In this document: in pieces, positions 41,876-50,900 of the stretch
Numbering within the stretch: the first letter of the stretch is position 1
Layout: every line of letters begins with the position of its first letter
Source: Nitrosomonas eutropha
GTDB taxonomy: Bacteria > Pseudomonadota > Gammaproteobacteria > Burkholderiales > Nitrosomonadaceae
Direction: 5' to 3'
Length of the DNA stretch: 64,000 nt
Assembly (NCBI RefSeq): GCF_900116685.1
Contig: NZ_FPBL01000001.1
Span: forward strand, 1-64,000
Position numbers and translations under genes: made by a program
The notes under the pieces: generated by a model
Databases searched by the model: none
What the model was told of the DNA's origin: nothing
Seen by the model: the letters and a program-made list of their open reading frames with translations, nothing else

Positions 41876-42710
41876 CGGAGCCGTCGGCTTCCTCTTCCAA
41901 ATTATCACTTTCCATCCAAAAAAATCTGTCTGGTATGTATTGTCCCATTCCGGGGCGGAAGCCTGCCTTGAGTGTATGCCAGGTAAATTCCTGTGCCTCA
42001 TAGACGCTGTCCGTAATTGACATACCATGAGCAAGTGAAGCCGCTATTGCAGATGACAAGGTGCACCCCGAGCCATGAAACGATCCCGGCAAACGCTGCC
42101 ATGCATCAGATCGGACGATACCATTGACATCGTAAAGTACGTTAACCACTTGTGGTGTATTTTCATGAGCACCCTTAATAAGCACGTAACTGCAACCCCA
42201 TTGCAACAATTGATCTGCACTTTGCTTCAAATTTAGAATCTCCAGATCATCTTCGTGATCAAGCGCAATACGCCTGGCCTCAATACTGTTAGGGGTAATA
42301 ATTGTCGCCTGGGAAAATAACATCTCACGCATGGCAGAAATTACTTCTTCATTGGCAAACATGTCGCCACGACTGGAAGCCAGCACTGGATCAAGTACCA
42401 GTGGAATATCCGGATAATCCGATATAACTTCAGCAATAGCTGCGACAATTTCGACACTGCCCAGCATGCCAATCTTGAATGCTTGTACCGGCATATCTTG
42501 CAACACGGTTCTCGCCTGATCAATAACCCATTCAGGATCCATCACGAATATATCCTCGACACCAGTTGTGTCCTGAACGGTTACAGCTGTGAGTACAGTG
42601 AGCGGATGACAACCCATTCCGGCAAGAGTCAGTATATCCGCCTGAATACCGGCGCCCCCGCTTGGGTCACTCGCAGCGAAGGATAGTACAATTGGAGGTG
42701 GTAGTGACAT
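41868..42710 (-). CDS. thiD: Hydroxymethylpyrimidine/phosphomethylpyrimidine kinase
   Basis: 280 residues. [22 protein letters not shown] and the late [17 protein letters not shown] are the ThiD signatures (substrate site and anion hole). It phosphorylates HMP twice to HMP-PP, used by ThiE next. No TPP riboswitch is possible in the 52-bp gap to the divergent rubredoxin gene. Confidence 0.96.
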   Translation of the reverse strand: MSLPPPIVLSFAASDPSGGAGIQADILTLAGMGCHPLTVLTAVTVQDTTGVEDIFVMDPEWVIDQARTVLQDMPVQAFKIGMLGSVEIVAAIAEVISDYPDIPLVLDPVLASSRGDMFANEEVISAMREMLFSQATIITPNSIEARRIALDHEDDLEILNLKQSADQLLQWGCSYVLIKGAHENTPQVVNVLYDVNGIVRSDAWQRLPGSFHGSGCTLSSAIAASLAHGMSITDSVYEAQEFTWHTLKAGFRPGMGQYIPDRFFWMESDNLEEEADGSDD

Positions 42711-42762
42711 GCATTAATACCGTAAAATGTTATTTTAACTTAAGCAAATCTACTTATCTATT

Positions 42763-42951
42763 ATGACTACAGAAAGTAACCAGGATTATTACCGCTATAT
42801 GTGCATGATTTGTGGCTTTATATACGATGAAGCAGAAGGGTGGCCACAAGATGGCATCCCCGCTGGAACCCGCTGGGAAGATGTTCCCATGAACTGGACC
42901 TGCCCTGAATGTGGCGCACGAAAAGAAGATTTCGAAATGGTGAAAATGTAA
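42763..42951 (+). CDS. Rubredoxin
   Basis: 62 residues with the two CxxC knuckles ([14 protein letters not shown] and [16 protein letters not shown]) binding one iron. The core [16 protein letters not shown] is typical. It carries electrons, with the reductase-like gene at 36569 as a possible partner. Its stop overlaps the gloA start (TAATG). Confidence 0.96.
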   Translation: MTTESNQDYYRYMCMICGFIYDEAEGWPQDGIPAGTRWEDVPMNWTCPECGARKEDFEMVKM

Positions 42952-43346
42952 TGCGCATTCTTCATGCCATGTTGCGGGTGGGTAATCTGGAGCGTTCGAT
43001 CCGGTTTTATACCGATGTACTTGGAATGCAGGTGCTGCGCCGCAAAGACTACCAGGAAGGAAAATTCACATTGGTGTTTGTTGGTTACCAAAGTGAAGCA
43101 GAAGGTACCGTTCTGGAGCTGACGCATAACTGGGAAACGGATCATTACGACCTCGGAACAGGTTTCGGACACATTGCAATCGAAGTAGACAATGCCTATG
43201 AAGCCTGTGAAAAGGCTAGGAACCTGGGAGGTCACGTCACGCGAGAGGCTGGCCCGATGAAACATGGAACTACCGTAATTGCTTTCATAGAAGATCCGGA
43301 TGGGTACAAGATTGAATTTATTCAAAAGAAAACAGTAACAGTGTAA
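42951..43346 (+). CDS. gloA: Lactoylglutathione lyase (glyoxalase I)
   Basis: 131 residues from ATG 42951 ([20 protein letters not shown]). [12 protein letters not shown], a GHIAIEVDN segment and the terminal [13 protein letters not shown] supply the metal His/Glu ligands. It converts the methylglyoxal-glutathione adduct to S-lactoylglutathione. It is translationally coupled to the rubredoxin gene. 43347-43526 after it has no gene. Confidence 0.95.
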   Translation: MRILHAMLRVGNLERSIRFYTDVLGMQVLRRKDYQEGKFTLVFVGYQSEAEGTVLELTHNWETDHYDLGTGFGHIAIEVDNAYEACEKARNLGGHVTREAGPMKHGTTVIAFIEDPDGYKIEFIQKKTVTV

Positions 43347-43526
43347 CTGATGTCGCCATGGAGAGCTTGGCTGTAGCATAGCGCTCAGCCACTCAAAACT
43401 ATACTTGCAGTCCGTGCTGAACATAACCTGCAGTTTATTGTCTGGCAAAGAAGGGGGCAGATAAATTTCAGAACCACCAAAGCAACAGTAATTGCTTAAT
43501 ATCAAAATAATCAATTATATAAACAA

Positions 43527-43901
43527 GTGAATAAAATGAACACGATAACCCATGAAGAAGCAAATACAGTTCAACCCCCGTTATTTTTTACCGATAGCGC
43601 TGCCAGCAAGGTAAAAGAACTGATTGAAGAAGAAGCAAACCAGGCACTCAAACTGAGAGTTTTCGTCAGCGGAGGGGGCTGCTCCGGATTTCAATATGGT
43701 TTCACATTTGATGAAATCATCAATGAAGATGACTTTGTAATAGAAAAGCAAGGAGTCAGGCTTCTGGTGGATTCAATGAGTGTTCAATATCTGCTGGGAG
43801 CAGAAATCGATTATCAGGAAAATGCCCAGGGTGCACAGTTTGTTATCAAGAATCCAGCTGCAGCCAGTACCTGTGGATGTGGCTCCTCATTCTCGGTCTG
43901 A
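43527..43901 (+). CDS. erpA: Iron-sulfur cluster insertion protein ErpA
   Basis: 124 residues. [43 protein letters not shown] and the C-terminal [10 protein letters not shown] supply the three conserved Cys. It is an A-type carrier that delivers [Fe-S] clusters, needed for isoprenoid IspG/IspH in relatives. ATG 43536 is an alternative start. Its TGA stop coincides with the edge of MITE copy D. Confidence 0.95.
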   Translation: MNKMNTITHEEANTVQPPLFFTDSAASKVKELIEEEANQALKLRVFVSGGGCSGFQYGFTFDEIINEDDFVIEKQGVRLLVDSMSVQYLLGAEIDYQENAQGAQFVIKNPAAASTCGCGSSFSV

Positions 43902-44031
43902 GAATCTGTTCAAGGGATGTAGTGCAAGGCAAAATTGAACGAGAAAGCGGAGCATCCTTGAAGGATGTGGGCATTTTGAGTTCAATTTCAACACCGTAAT
44001 GCACCCTTCAGTAAGATATTGAACAGATTCT
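43901..44031. repeat. 143-bp MITE-like element, copy D (inverted, 131 bp)
   Basis: Inverted relative to A-C. It lacks 12 bp near one end (between CAAGG repeats). The inner stem is CATCCTT-G-AAGGATG, a compensatory change from CATACTT/AAGTATG. It begins at the last base of the erpA stop and ends 10 bp before the anmK stop, lying between the convergent genes. Confidence 0.85.
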
Positions 44032-44040
44032 GAAGAATTT

Positions 44041-45132
44041 TCAGGCAGGATAAATCGCACCCAGTACCCGCCTGCCGGTTGCGCCTGTCACGGCGGGAAA
44101 ATTTCCAGGAGCACGTTCAATCGATTGTCGCGCCAGCCACGCAAATGCACACGCCTCCACCCAATCAGCATCGATACCTAACACATCGGTTTTCCTGATC
44201 TCGCGATCCGGTAATTCCTGCTGTAGCCGAGTAACAAGGGAGTCATTATGCGCCCCTCCCCCACACAAATAGAGTTCACGGGCTATCGGATAGTAAGTTC
44301 GTATTGAGTTGGCAATCGTTCGTACAGTCAGTTGCAGTAACGTGGATTGAACATCCTGTGCAACTTCCTTGCCGGTCAAATAGGGCTGCAACCAGTCAAG
44401 ATCAAACATCTCTCTACCTGTACTTTTGGGAGGTGGCAGAGAAAAATACGGAAAACTCAGCAGATCTTTCAGCAGACAGTCAATCACTTTGCCTGAGCTT
44501 GCCCATAATCCGTTTCGATCATAGCGCTCGCCTGTATGCTGCAGACACCAAGCATCCATTAACATATTCCCCGGGCCGCAATCAAAACCACTTGCGCCAT
44601 TCCGGGCAGGCAGGCTGGTAATATTGGCAATCCCGCCAATATTAATGATCAGACGGTGAACGCTCGGGTGAGAAAATATCTCCTGATGAAATGCAGGAAC
44701 CAGTGGCGCTCCCTGCCCGCCAGCAGCAATATCACGATTTCTGAAATCTGTTACAACAGTAATATCTGTCAACTCCGCCAGCAGAGCGCCGTTCACCAGC
44801 TGGATGCTATACATATTTTCCGGTTGCGGACAATGTCTGATGGTCTGTCCATGACAGCCAATTGCCATAATCTCCTCGGAATTAACCTTGGTTTTTTCAA
44901 GCAAGCACACCACCGCTTCTGCATATAACCTTGATAAGCGATTGCCTGATAAAGCCGCGCGATGTAATTCATTTTCACCACTCTGATTCAGGCCCAATAA
45001 TTCCACCTGAAGAGACGGATCGTAAGGAACATAACAGGTATCAATGAGTGAGAATGACGATCCGAAAAAATTTACCAGTACTGCATCGATACCATCCAGA
45101 CTGGTACCCGACATAATGCCAATGTAATACAT
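44041..45132 (-). CDS. anmK: Anhydro-N-acetylmuramic acid kinase
   Basis: 363 residues. YIGIMSGTSLDGIDAVLV is the phosphate-binding start, with GCHGQTIRH, LIINIGGIANIT, FDCGPGNMLMD and YLCGGGAHN. It phosphorylates anhMurNAc during cell-wall recycling. It is directly downstream of the M23 peptidase gene (35-bp gap), a sensible pairing in cell-wall turnover. Confidence 0.96.
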   Translation of the reverse strand: MYYIGIMSGTSLDGIDAVLVNFFGSSFSLIDTCYVPYDPSLQVELLGLNQSGENELHRAALSGNRLSRLYAEAVVCLLEKTKVNSEEIMAIGCHGQTIRHCPQPENMYSIQLVNGALLAELTDITVVTDFRNRDIAAGGQGAPLVPAFHQEIFSHPSVHRLIINIGGIANITSLPARNGASGFDCGPGNMLMDAWCLQHTGERYDRNGLWASSGKVIDCLLKDLLSFPYFSLPPPKSTGREMFDLDWLQPYLTGKEVAQDVQSTLLQLTVRTIANSIRTYYPIARELYLCGGGAHNDSLVTRLQQELPDREIRKTDVLGIDADWVEACAFAWLARQSIERAPGNFPAVTGATGRRVLGAIYPA

Positions 45133-45167
45133 TTCACCTGCCTTTGCAGACGACTGTCCGGGCTGAA

Positions 45168-46499
45168 TCAGTTCAATGCAGCAAAGCTGGTATTGCGCAG
45201 CAAATCAAGCCGGGAAGTCAGTTCCCTGGTTTGTCTGCGAAAAACCGAATAATGTTTTTTACTGACGGGCTGTGCTGCCGGCATTACAATTTTGGAAGGA
45301 TCACGCTGAACTCCGTTTATCCGCAACTCATAATGAAGGTGGGGACCGGTCGCCATCCCGGTTGATCCAACAAAACCAATAATATCGCCTTGTTTAATGC
45401 GCATTCCTTTCTGTAGCTTTTTATTAAAGCCCGACAAGTGGCCATATGCGGAGCTATATTGGGCATCGTGCTTAAGTACAACCAGATTACCGTAGCCACT
45501 CTGCTTGCCTTTAAACTCAACAGTACCATTTGCTGTCGCCATCACAGGCGTTCCGGTCGGAGCAGCATAGTCAATTCCTCTGTGAGCTCGCCAGCGTTTC
45601 AAGATGGGATGGTAGCGCGCATGAGTAAACCCGGAACTGATCCGGGAAAATTTCAAAGGTGCCATCAGAAATGGTTTGCTCAGACTTTCTCCCTCTGGTG
45701 TGTAATAACCGCCCTCATCACCCGATGGCTGAAAATAGACAGCGCGCCTGGATTTCTCCTTGTTGAAAAACTCTACCGCAAGCACACGCCCGACTTGTGT
45801 TTTCCCGCTTTCATCCTGTGTGGATTCATAAACAACCGTAAAACGATCACCCTTTCGGATATCACGGTGAAAATCAATACTGCTGGAAAATATATCAATC
45901 ATCTGAGAGGCAATTGTGCTCGGCAAATCAGCTTTATCAACGGCCGCAAACAATGATGAGCTAATCATTCCCGAACCTACCAGGACACGCGTATCACCTT
46001 CGGCTGACTGCTCGTTCAGCTCAAATGTCCCATCGACTTTTTCAACCTGAAACTGCTCACCATTTCCGTAAAAATAGCGCAGTGCCAGCAATTCTCCGTC
46101 CGGCCGAGTTTCCGCATGAATAATTTCCCCCGGTTTAAGCTGGCTCATCGCCCGACTCCCCCGGACAGTATCCAGAAAGCGGCTCTTGTCTTTTTGACTG
46201 ATTTCAAGACGAGCAAGAATCGCTGAAATGGTATCTCCCCGACGTATGCTTTCCTGATGCCAGAAAGTCATTTCAGGATCAGAAGACGCAAACTTTTCCG
46301 GTAATGGCAAGGCACGAACTATTTTTTTATTGGGTATTTCCTGAAGGGAAGAATCCGGGACAATTCCGAAAGCGGTAACCATTCCGAATAACGGCAAACT
46401 GGACAAGATAGTAATCCAACGTACCTTTTTTTGTGCGAAAACAGCGAGTTTTTGCGCTAGAATGTTTTTTCTTTTACGAGGTGATTGGTAGTAAATCAA
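45168..46499 (-). CDS. M23 family peptidoglycan endopeptidase (MepM/OapA-like)
   Basis: 443 residues. A membrane segment near residues 30-50, an OapA/LysM-like region (about 80-200), and the LytM domain: HRGIDYAAPTGTPV (His and Asp) and GPHLHYELRING (HxH). The catalytic set is complete. It cuts peptide cross-links in the wall during growth or division. Divergent from tyrS. Confidence 0.93.
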   Translation of the reverse strand: MIYYQSPRKRKNILAQKLAVFAQKKVRWITILSSLPLFGMVTAFGIVPDSSLQEIPNKKIVRALPLPEKFASSDPEMTFWHQESIRRGDTISAILARLEISQKDKSRFLDTVRGSRAMSQLKPGEIIHAETRPDGELLALRYFYGNGEQFQVEKVDGTFELNEQSAEGDTRVLVGSGMISSSLFAAVDKADLPSTIASQMIDIFSSSIDFHRDIRKGDRFTVVYESTQDESGKTQVGRVLAVEFFNKEKSRRAVYFQPSGDEGGYYTPEGESLSKPFLMAPLKFSRISSGFTHARYHPILKRWRAHRGIDYAAPTGTPVMATANGTVEFKGKQSGYGNLVVLKHDAQYSSAYGHLSGFNKKLQKGMRIKQGDIIGFVGSTGMATGPHLHYELRINGVQRDPSKIVMPAAQPVSKKHYSVFRRQTRELTSRLDLLRNTSFAALN

Positions 46500-46591
46500 A
46501 TGCCATCACTCCTATTCGTCTGTTGGAAATTTTTCAAGTCTAACACGGAAAAGCATAAATATAATGACGACTGATTTTTTACTGGCTGGCC

Positions 46592-47812
46592 GTGTCTGAG
46601 TCAATTATTCATCAACTTCAAGTAATCAAACGGGGCTGTCAGGAACTGCTGATTGAGGAGGAGCTCACGCAAAGACTCACCAAAAATCAGCCTCTAAGGA
46701 TCAAAGCCGGCTTTGATCCTACCGCACCGGATTTGCACTTAGGGCATACCGTTCTGCTGAACAAACTGCGCCAGCTTCAGGAGCTTGGCCACCACATCTT
46801 GTTCCTGATCGGTGACTTTACTGGAATGATCGGCGACCCCAGCGGTAAAAACGCGACGCGCCCACCGCTGACACGCGAGCAGATTGCACAAAATGCAGAA
46901 ACTTACACATCTCAGGTATTCAAAATACTTAAACCTGAGCAAACAGAAGTGGTTTTCAATTCAACCTGGATGGACAAATTTAGTGCAGCTGACCTGGTCA
47001 GACTGACCTCCACTTATACCGTCGCACGTATGCTTGAGCGGGATGATTTCAGCAAGCGCTATCATGAGAATCGGCCAATCGCTATCCATGAATTTCTTTA
47101 TCCGCTTGTGCAGGGTTACGATTCAGTGGCGCTGAAAGCCGATCTCGAACTGGGCGGCACCGATCAAAAATTCAATTTACTGGTGGGACGTGAATTACAG
47201 AAGCACTACGGCCAATCGCCCCAATGCATACTAACCATGCCACTTTTGGAAGGGATGGATGGTGTCCAAAAAATGTCCAAATCGCTCAACAACTATGTGG
47301 GCATTAATGAAACACCTACTGAAATATTCGGCAAACTGATGTCAATCAGTGACACCCTGATGTGGCGTTACATTGAATTATTGTCTTTTGAATCACTGAA
47401 TACCATACGCCAGTGGCAACATGAAGTGGAATCAGGCCGCAATCCACGTGACATCAAGGTGCAATTCGCACAGGAAATTGTGGCACGCTTCCATAACCAG
47501 ACGGCTGCCACTCAAGCCATACAGGATTTTGAGACACGTTTCAGCAAAGGTGCTATTCCTGATGATATTCTAGAAAAAAAACTGTATGTCCAGGGCACAG
47601 AACTGGCTGTACCTCAACTACTCAAACTGACCGGATTAACCACCAGCACCAGTGAAGCTCTGCGTATGATCGAGCAGGGTGGTGTAAAGTTGGGTGGTAG
47701 CAAGGTCAGTGACAAAACCCAAACTATTCCTGTCAATACGACAGTTATTGCCCAAGTCGGGAAAAGGAAATTCGCAAAAATAACACTTTTGCCTGGTCAA
47801 GATGACATATAA
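46592..47812 (+). CDS. tyrS: Tyrosyl-tRNA synthetase
   Basis: 406 residues from GTG 46592 ([12 protein letters not shown]). Class I motifs: [18 protein letters not shown] (HIGH-like) and KMSKSLNNY (KMSKS). A C-terminal S4 domain ([30 protein letters not shown]) follows. This is the TyrS2/TyrZ-like type common in proteobacteria. Confidence 0.96.
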   Translation: MSESIIHQLQVIKRGCQELLIEEELTQRLTKNQPLRIKAGFDPTAPDLHLGHTVLLNKLRQLQELGHHILFLIGDFTGMIGDPSGKNATRPPLTREQIAQNAETYTSQVFKILKPEQTEVVFNSTWMDKFSAADLVRLTSTYTVARMLERDDFSKRYHENRPIAIHEFLYPLVQGYDSVALKADLELGGTDQKFNLLVGRELQKHYGQSPQCILTMPLLEGMDGVQKMSKSLNNYVGINETPTEIFGKLMSISDTLMWRYIELLSFESLNTIRQWQHEVESGRNPRDIKVQFAQEIVARFHNQTAATQAIQDFETRFSKGAIPDDILEKKLYVQGTELAVPQLLKLTGLTTSTSEALRMIEQGGVKLGGSKVSDKTQTIPVNTTVIAQVGKRKFAKITLLPGQDDI

Positions 47813-48077
47813 ATATGCCTCTCTGTAAAATCAATGCCGTCTATATAAGTTATATGACAACATTGTTTATCTGACCCGAAAAATATCAATATGTGAATTC
47901 GACCATAACGGTACCGCCAACTTCGCTATCCCCAGCTTAAATAATTCATTAGTAAGTACAAAATGCCAACTATCGCAGATTTAGCTGCGCATATATGTGG
48001 TTTAGATCAATAAAAGAAAACCAGGGTAGTATGAAGGATAATCTAGAAATAATTGAAATGGATATGCAGAGAAATAC
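47813..48077. other. Intergenic stretch between tyrS and the surface-glycan locus
   Basis: 265 bp, nothing recognised. A 16-codon ATG frame (47963-48013, MPTIADLAAHICGLDQ) is seen but is too short to call. It marks the left border of the glycan locus. Confidence 0.4.
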
Positions 48078-48914
48078 CTACAATGCTGTCCACCCCCCAT
48101 CAATGACTAGATTTGCACCCGTCATATAACTGGATGCATCCGAAAGTAGAAAAATAATTGCTCCTCGATACTCATCTTTTTCTGACATACGTCCCAGAAT
48201 GGTTCGCGACGAATAGCTACCGATAAACTCGGGGTCATGTTCGTTCCAAACACCACTGGGCGTAAGCAGATTGATACGAATCGACGTATGCATGTAATAG
48301 GCGGCAAGAAATTTTGTGAGTCCCAGCAATCCTGCCTTACACACCGAATAGACTGCCGGTTTATATGTCTGTGTCTCCTGCCCTGCCTTTTTGTAGATAC
48401 GCTGATCCGGCCCAACGAGACCGTAATTGGATCCAAGAAAAACGATGGATCCCTTGCCGGATTTCTCCATTATGCGGCATGTAGCCTGAGCCAGCTGAAA
48501 CGCACCCGTTAGATTGACATCCAGAGATGTCTGCCAGAGCGCCAAGGGAAATTCAGTAAACTTTGAAAAACGGGAAGTATCAGAATCTTTCTCAAATTTT
48601 GGGTCGATTGCAGCACTGTGGACCACTGCATCGAGCCGGCCAAACTGGTTTTCACATGACTGCGCGATGGACTGGCATGAATCTGCACGAGTGACATCCA
48701 GAATCTGGACCAGGATTCGTGTATCCGGGTATGAAGCAGTTATTTCATTTTCCAATGATTTCAACTTGTCACCATCCAGATCACCCAGTATCAGGTCCGC
48801 ACCGGCTGAAGCTGCTGCAAGTGCGAATTCTGTGCCAAGAAGCCCGGTTGCACCGCTGATAAGTACTGCGCGGCTGGTCAAATCGAAAGGGGTGCCTTTG
48901 TAAGGTTGATTCAT
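48078..48914 (-). CDS. Short-chain dehydrogenase (PtmA-like surface glycan oxidoreductase)
   Basis: 278 residues. NAD(P)-binding GATGLLGTEFA, and the catalytic Tyr-Lys in YSVCKAG; C-terminal GANLVIDGGWTAL is typical SDR. It resembles the flagellin-modification oxidoreductase PtmA type. It overlaps the Gfo/Idh/MocA gene by 4 nt, in an operon with the CMP-sugar synthetase. It probably oxidises or reduces a sugar or sugar nucleotide in the nonulosonic acid pathway. Confidence 0.85.
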   Translation of the reverse strand: MNQPYKGTPFDLTSRAVLISGATGLLGTEFALAAASAGADLILGDLDGDKLKSLENEITASYPDTRILVQILDVTRADSCQSIAQSCENQFGRLDAVVHSAAIDPKFEKDSDTSRFSKFTEFPLALWQTSLDVNLTGAFQLAQATCRIMEKSGKGSIVFLGSNYGLVGPDQRIYKKAGQETQTYKPAVYSVCKAGLLGLTKFLAAYYMHTSIRINLLTPSGVWNEHDPEFIGSYSSRTILGRMSEKDEYRGAIIFLLSDASSYMTGANLVIDGGWTAL

Positions 48915-49912
48915 AATCTGACCTGCCGTCCGGTCTGAAGAGATTTTCTGGCTGCAAGCGCTATATTCAGCACATCCATACCCTCCTGTAAAGTGACTCG
49001 CGGAATCGATCTGCCGGGAATACCCTCGATAAATTCTTTCATCATCGACAGAAAAAGCTCATTCCGATCCCAAGAAGGCACCAGAGCCACTGCTTCCACA
49101 ACCTGCCCATTCTGCTTCAGCGTAGTGAGGCGCGAAGGATAATCCCAGTCGACGATCCCTTTTTCAGCCACGATATTCATATACCGGACTGGTGGTTTAC
49201 GCCAGTAATCCATGCGAAGTTGAACACAAATCCCCTGTTCCGTTTCAAATGAGATGAGCGCAGTATCTTCTGCCGCCACCTCCAAAGAGGTTCGATGCCC
49301 GCCAACAGCAAAGACATGTTTCGGCTTACCGAAAAGCCAGTATAAATAATCCAATTCATGGATTAGCGTGAGTATAACGCCCCCACCCTGATCAGCCCGT
49401 GCCGCATAACTCTGCCGGTAATCCTCCCAGGGATGCCAGTCAGGCAGATACTCCCCCAGATCGACCTGTACGGAATAGATTTTTCCCAGCCTGCCTTCCT
49501 GCATCCACGCTTCGATCTTCCGTAATCCGGGATGCATCCTGAGCTGGCAGCCGACCAGTACGCGAGATCCGCGCGGATCAACATAACGTGCCAATCCGGA
49601 CAAATACCGTTTTTCATGCGCGACAGGCTTTTCCACATAGACATGACACCCTGCCTTGAGTGCCTCGACAAGCGTTTTCAGATGTAATGAAGTTGGATTG
49701 GCTACCACTACCAGGTCAAAGTTTTGTTTGAGTGCCTGATCGAGACGCTGGAACAACTGCACCTCTGTCGGAACAATCTGTACAGGAGGTGGCAAATTGC
49801 GAGTACGCACCGCGCCCAGTTCCCGAACCCCGAGCGCATGCAGGTTATTGAGATGCCTGACTCCGATGGAACCCAATCCAACCACCAAGGCCTTCAACGG
49901 ATGACTCCCCAT
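48911..49912 (-). CDS. Gfo/Idh/MocA-family oxidoreductase
   Basis: 333 residues. LKALVVGLGSIGVRHLNNLHALG (Rossmann), VYVEKPVAHEKRYLSGL (EKP), and VILTLIHELDYLYWLFG match the family. Likely handles a sugar derivative in glycan synthesis. It overlaps the CMP-sugar synthetase gene by 19 nt, so the three genes are tightly coupled. Substrate unknown. Confidence 0.87.
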   Translation of the reverse strand: MGSHPLKALVVGLGSIGVRHLNNLHALGVRELGAVRTRNLPPPVQIVPTEVQLFQRLDQALKQNFDLVVVANPTSLHLKTLVEALKAGCHVYVEKPVAHEKRYLSGLARYVDPRGSRVLVGCQLRMHPGLRKIEAWMQEGRLGKIYSVQVDLGEYLPDWHPWEDYRQSYAARADQGGGVILTLIHELDYLYWLFGKPKHVFAVGGHRTSLEVAAEDTALISFETEQGICVQLRMDYWRKPPVRYMNIVAEKGIVDWDYPSRLTTLKQNGQVVEAVALVPSWDRNELFLSMMKEFIEGIPGRSIPRVTLQEGMDVLNIALAARKSLQTGRQVRL

Positions 49913-50610
49913 TTTTCCATCAGAAATTCAGCAAGCTGGAATGAAAATTCATCATCGATATCGATCGAATCTCCACTTTCTATTTTCAATGGTAGTATGC
50001 GGCTACCTGTGAGTGATTTCTTCTCCAGAATCGTCCGGGTACGTATTAGATCCAGATAACCTACCTGCCAGTAAACCTCGGGCAAGCGTTGCCTTGGTTC
50101 GTTAAAAGGCTCCGGGACGTCGGGAATACTTAGCAGAGCCTGCATAAAACCATCATTACCGATGGTCCACATCTTGTAAGGATTCTGCGCTGGTTCGGTC
50201 ACTCCACGGATGGAATCAGCATCTGGATGTTTTTTCAGCAGTCCGACCGCTTCCTCTATTTTTTCAACCCTGCGCGCAGGAGAAGTGGGGCGAAACTGGA
50301 AAATGGCATCAGGAAGAGGAACATGGTGCTGTTCCAGCCAACTCAGAAAATGCAGGAATACCGGCAGATCCCTCGTATCATCCTGTGCCAGATCAACCGG
50401 TCTCAAAAAAGGAACCTCCGCTCCGGCATTTCTTGCAATTTCCGCAATCTTCTCCGAATCGGTACTGACAAAGGTTCTCTGAATAGAAGGTGACCTAAGC
50501 GAAACTTCAATTGAATGGGCAATCAGTGGCTTACCGCATAAAAACCGGATATTTTTATGCGGAACGGCTTTTGACCCGCCCCGCGCGGGGATAAGAGAAT
50601 AAATTAACAT
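49894..50610 (-). CDS. Acylneuraminate cytidylyltransferase family (CMP-nonulosonic acid synthetase)
   Basis: 238 residues. LIPARGGSKAVPHKNIRFLCGKPLIAHSI is the CTP-binding start of NeuA/LegF/PseF-type enzymes, followed by FQFRPTSPARRVEKIEEAV. It activates a 9-carbon sugar acid with CMP for transfer. First gene of the minus-strand operon. Which sugar (sialic, legionaminic or pseudaminic) cannot be decided. Confidence 0.9.
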   Translation of the reverse strand: MLIYSLIPARGGSKAVPHKNIRFLCGKPLIAHSIEVSLRSPSIQRTFVSTDSEKIAEIARNAGAEVPFLRPVDLAQDDTRDLPVFLHFLSWLEQHHVPLPDAIFQFRPTSPARRVEKIEEAVGLLKKHPDADSIRGVTEPAQNPYKMWTIGNDGFMQALLSIPDVPEPFNEPRQRLPEVYWQVGYLDLIRTRTILEKKSLTGSRILPLKIESGDSIDIDDEFSFQLAEFLMEKWGVIR

Positions 50611-50900
50611 TGGCTGGAATTTATCAAATCAGATATCAAATAAAAATGGGTAACGTCAAATTCTGATGATTCGCAAGTTGGTATTTTACAAACCATCTAC
50701 CAGCCTTCCGACTGGTAATTCTACTGTTGAAGTATGCCTGATGCACATGAACCATAAAATGTTTACAATTCAAGACCTATATTCAAAATAAAATCACTAC
50801 ACAAACTTCGAGCAATATTGACATACTCCATCGGTATAAATTTTTATATCCCTGTCATGCATACCCGGTAATAATCACCCCCACCAAACAGGATTGCAGC
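50611..50900. promoter_or_regulatory. Divergent intergenic region in the glycan locus
   Basis: 290 bp between the CMP-sugar synthetase (-) and NeuB-like (+) genes; low-GC, so the promoters of both operons must lie here. No consensus site was clear. Confidence 0.5.

Noticed and set aside
42711-42762. TPP riboswitch upstream of thiD
   Set aside because: The gap is 52 bp and shared with a divergent gene; no thi-box bases.
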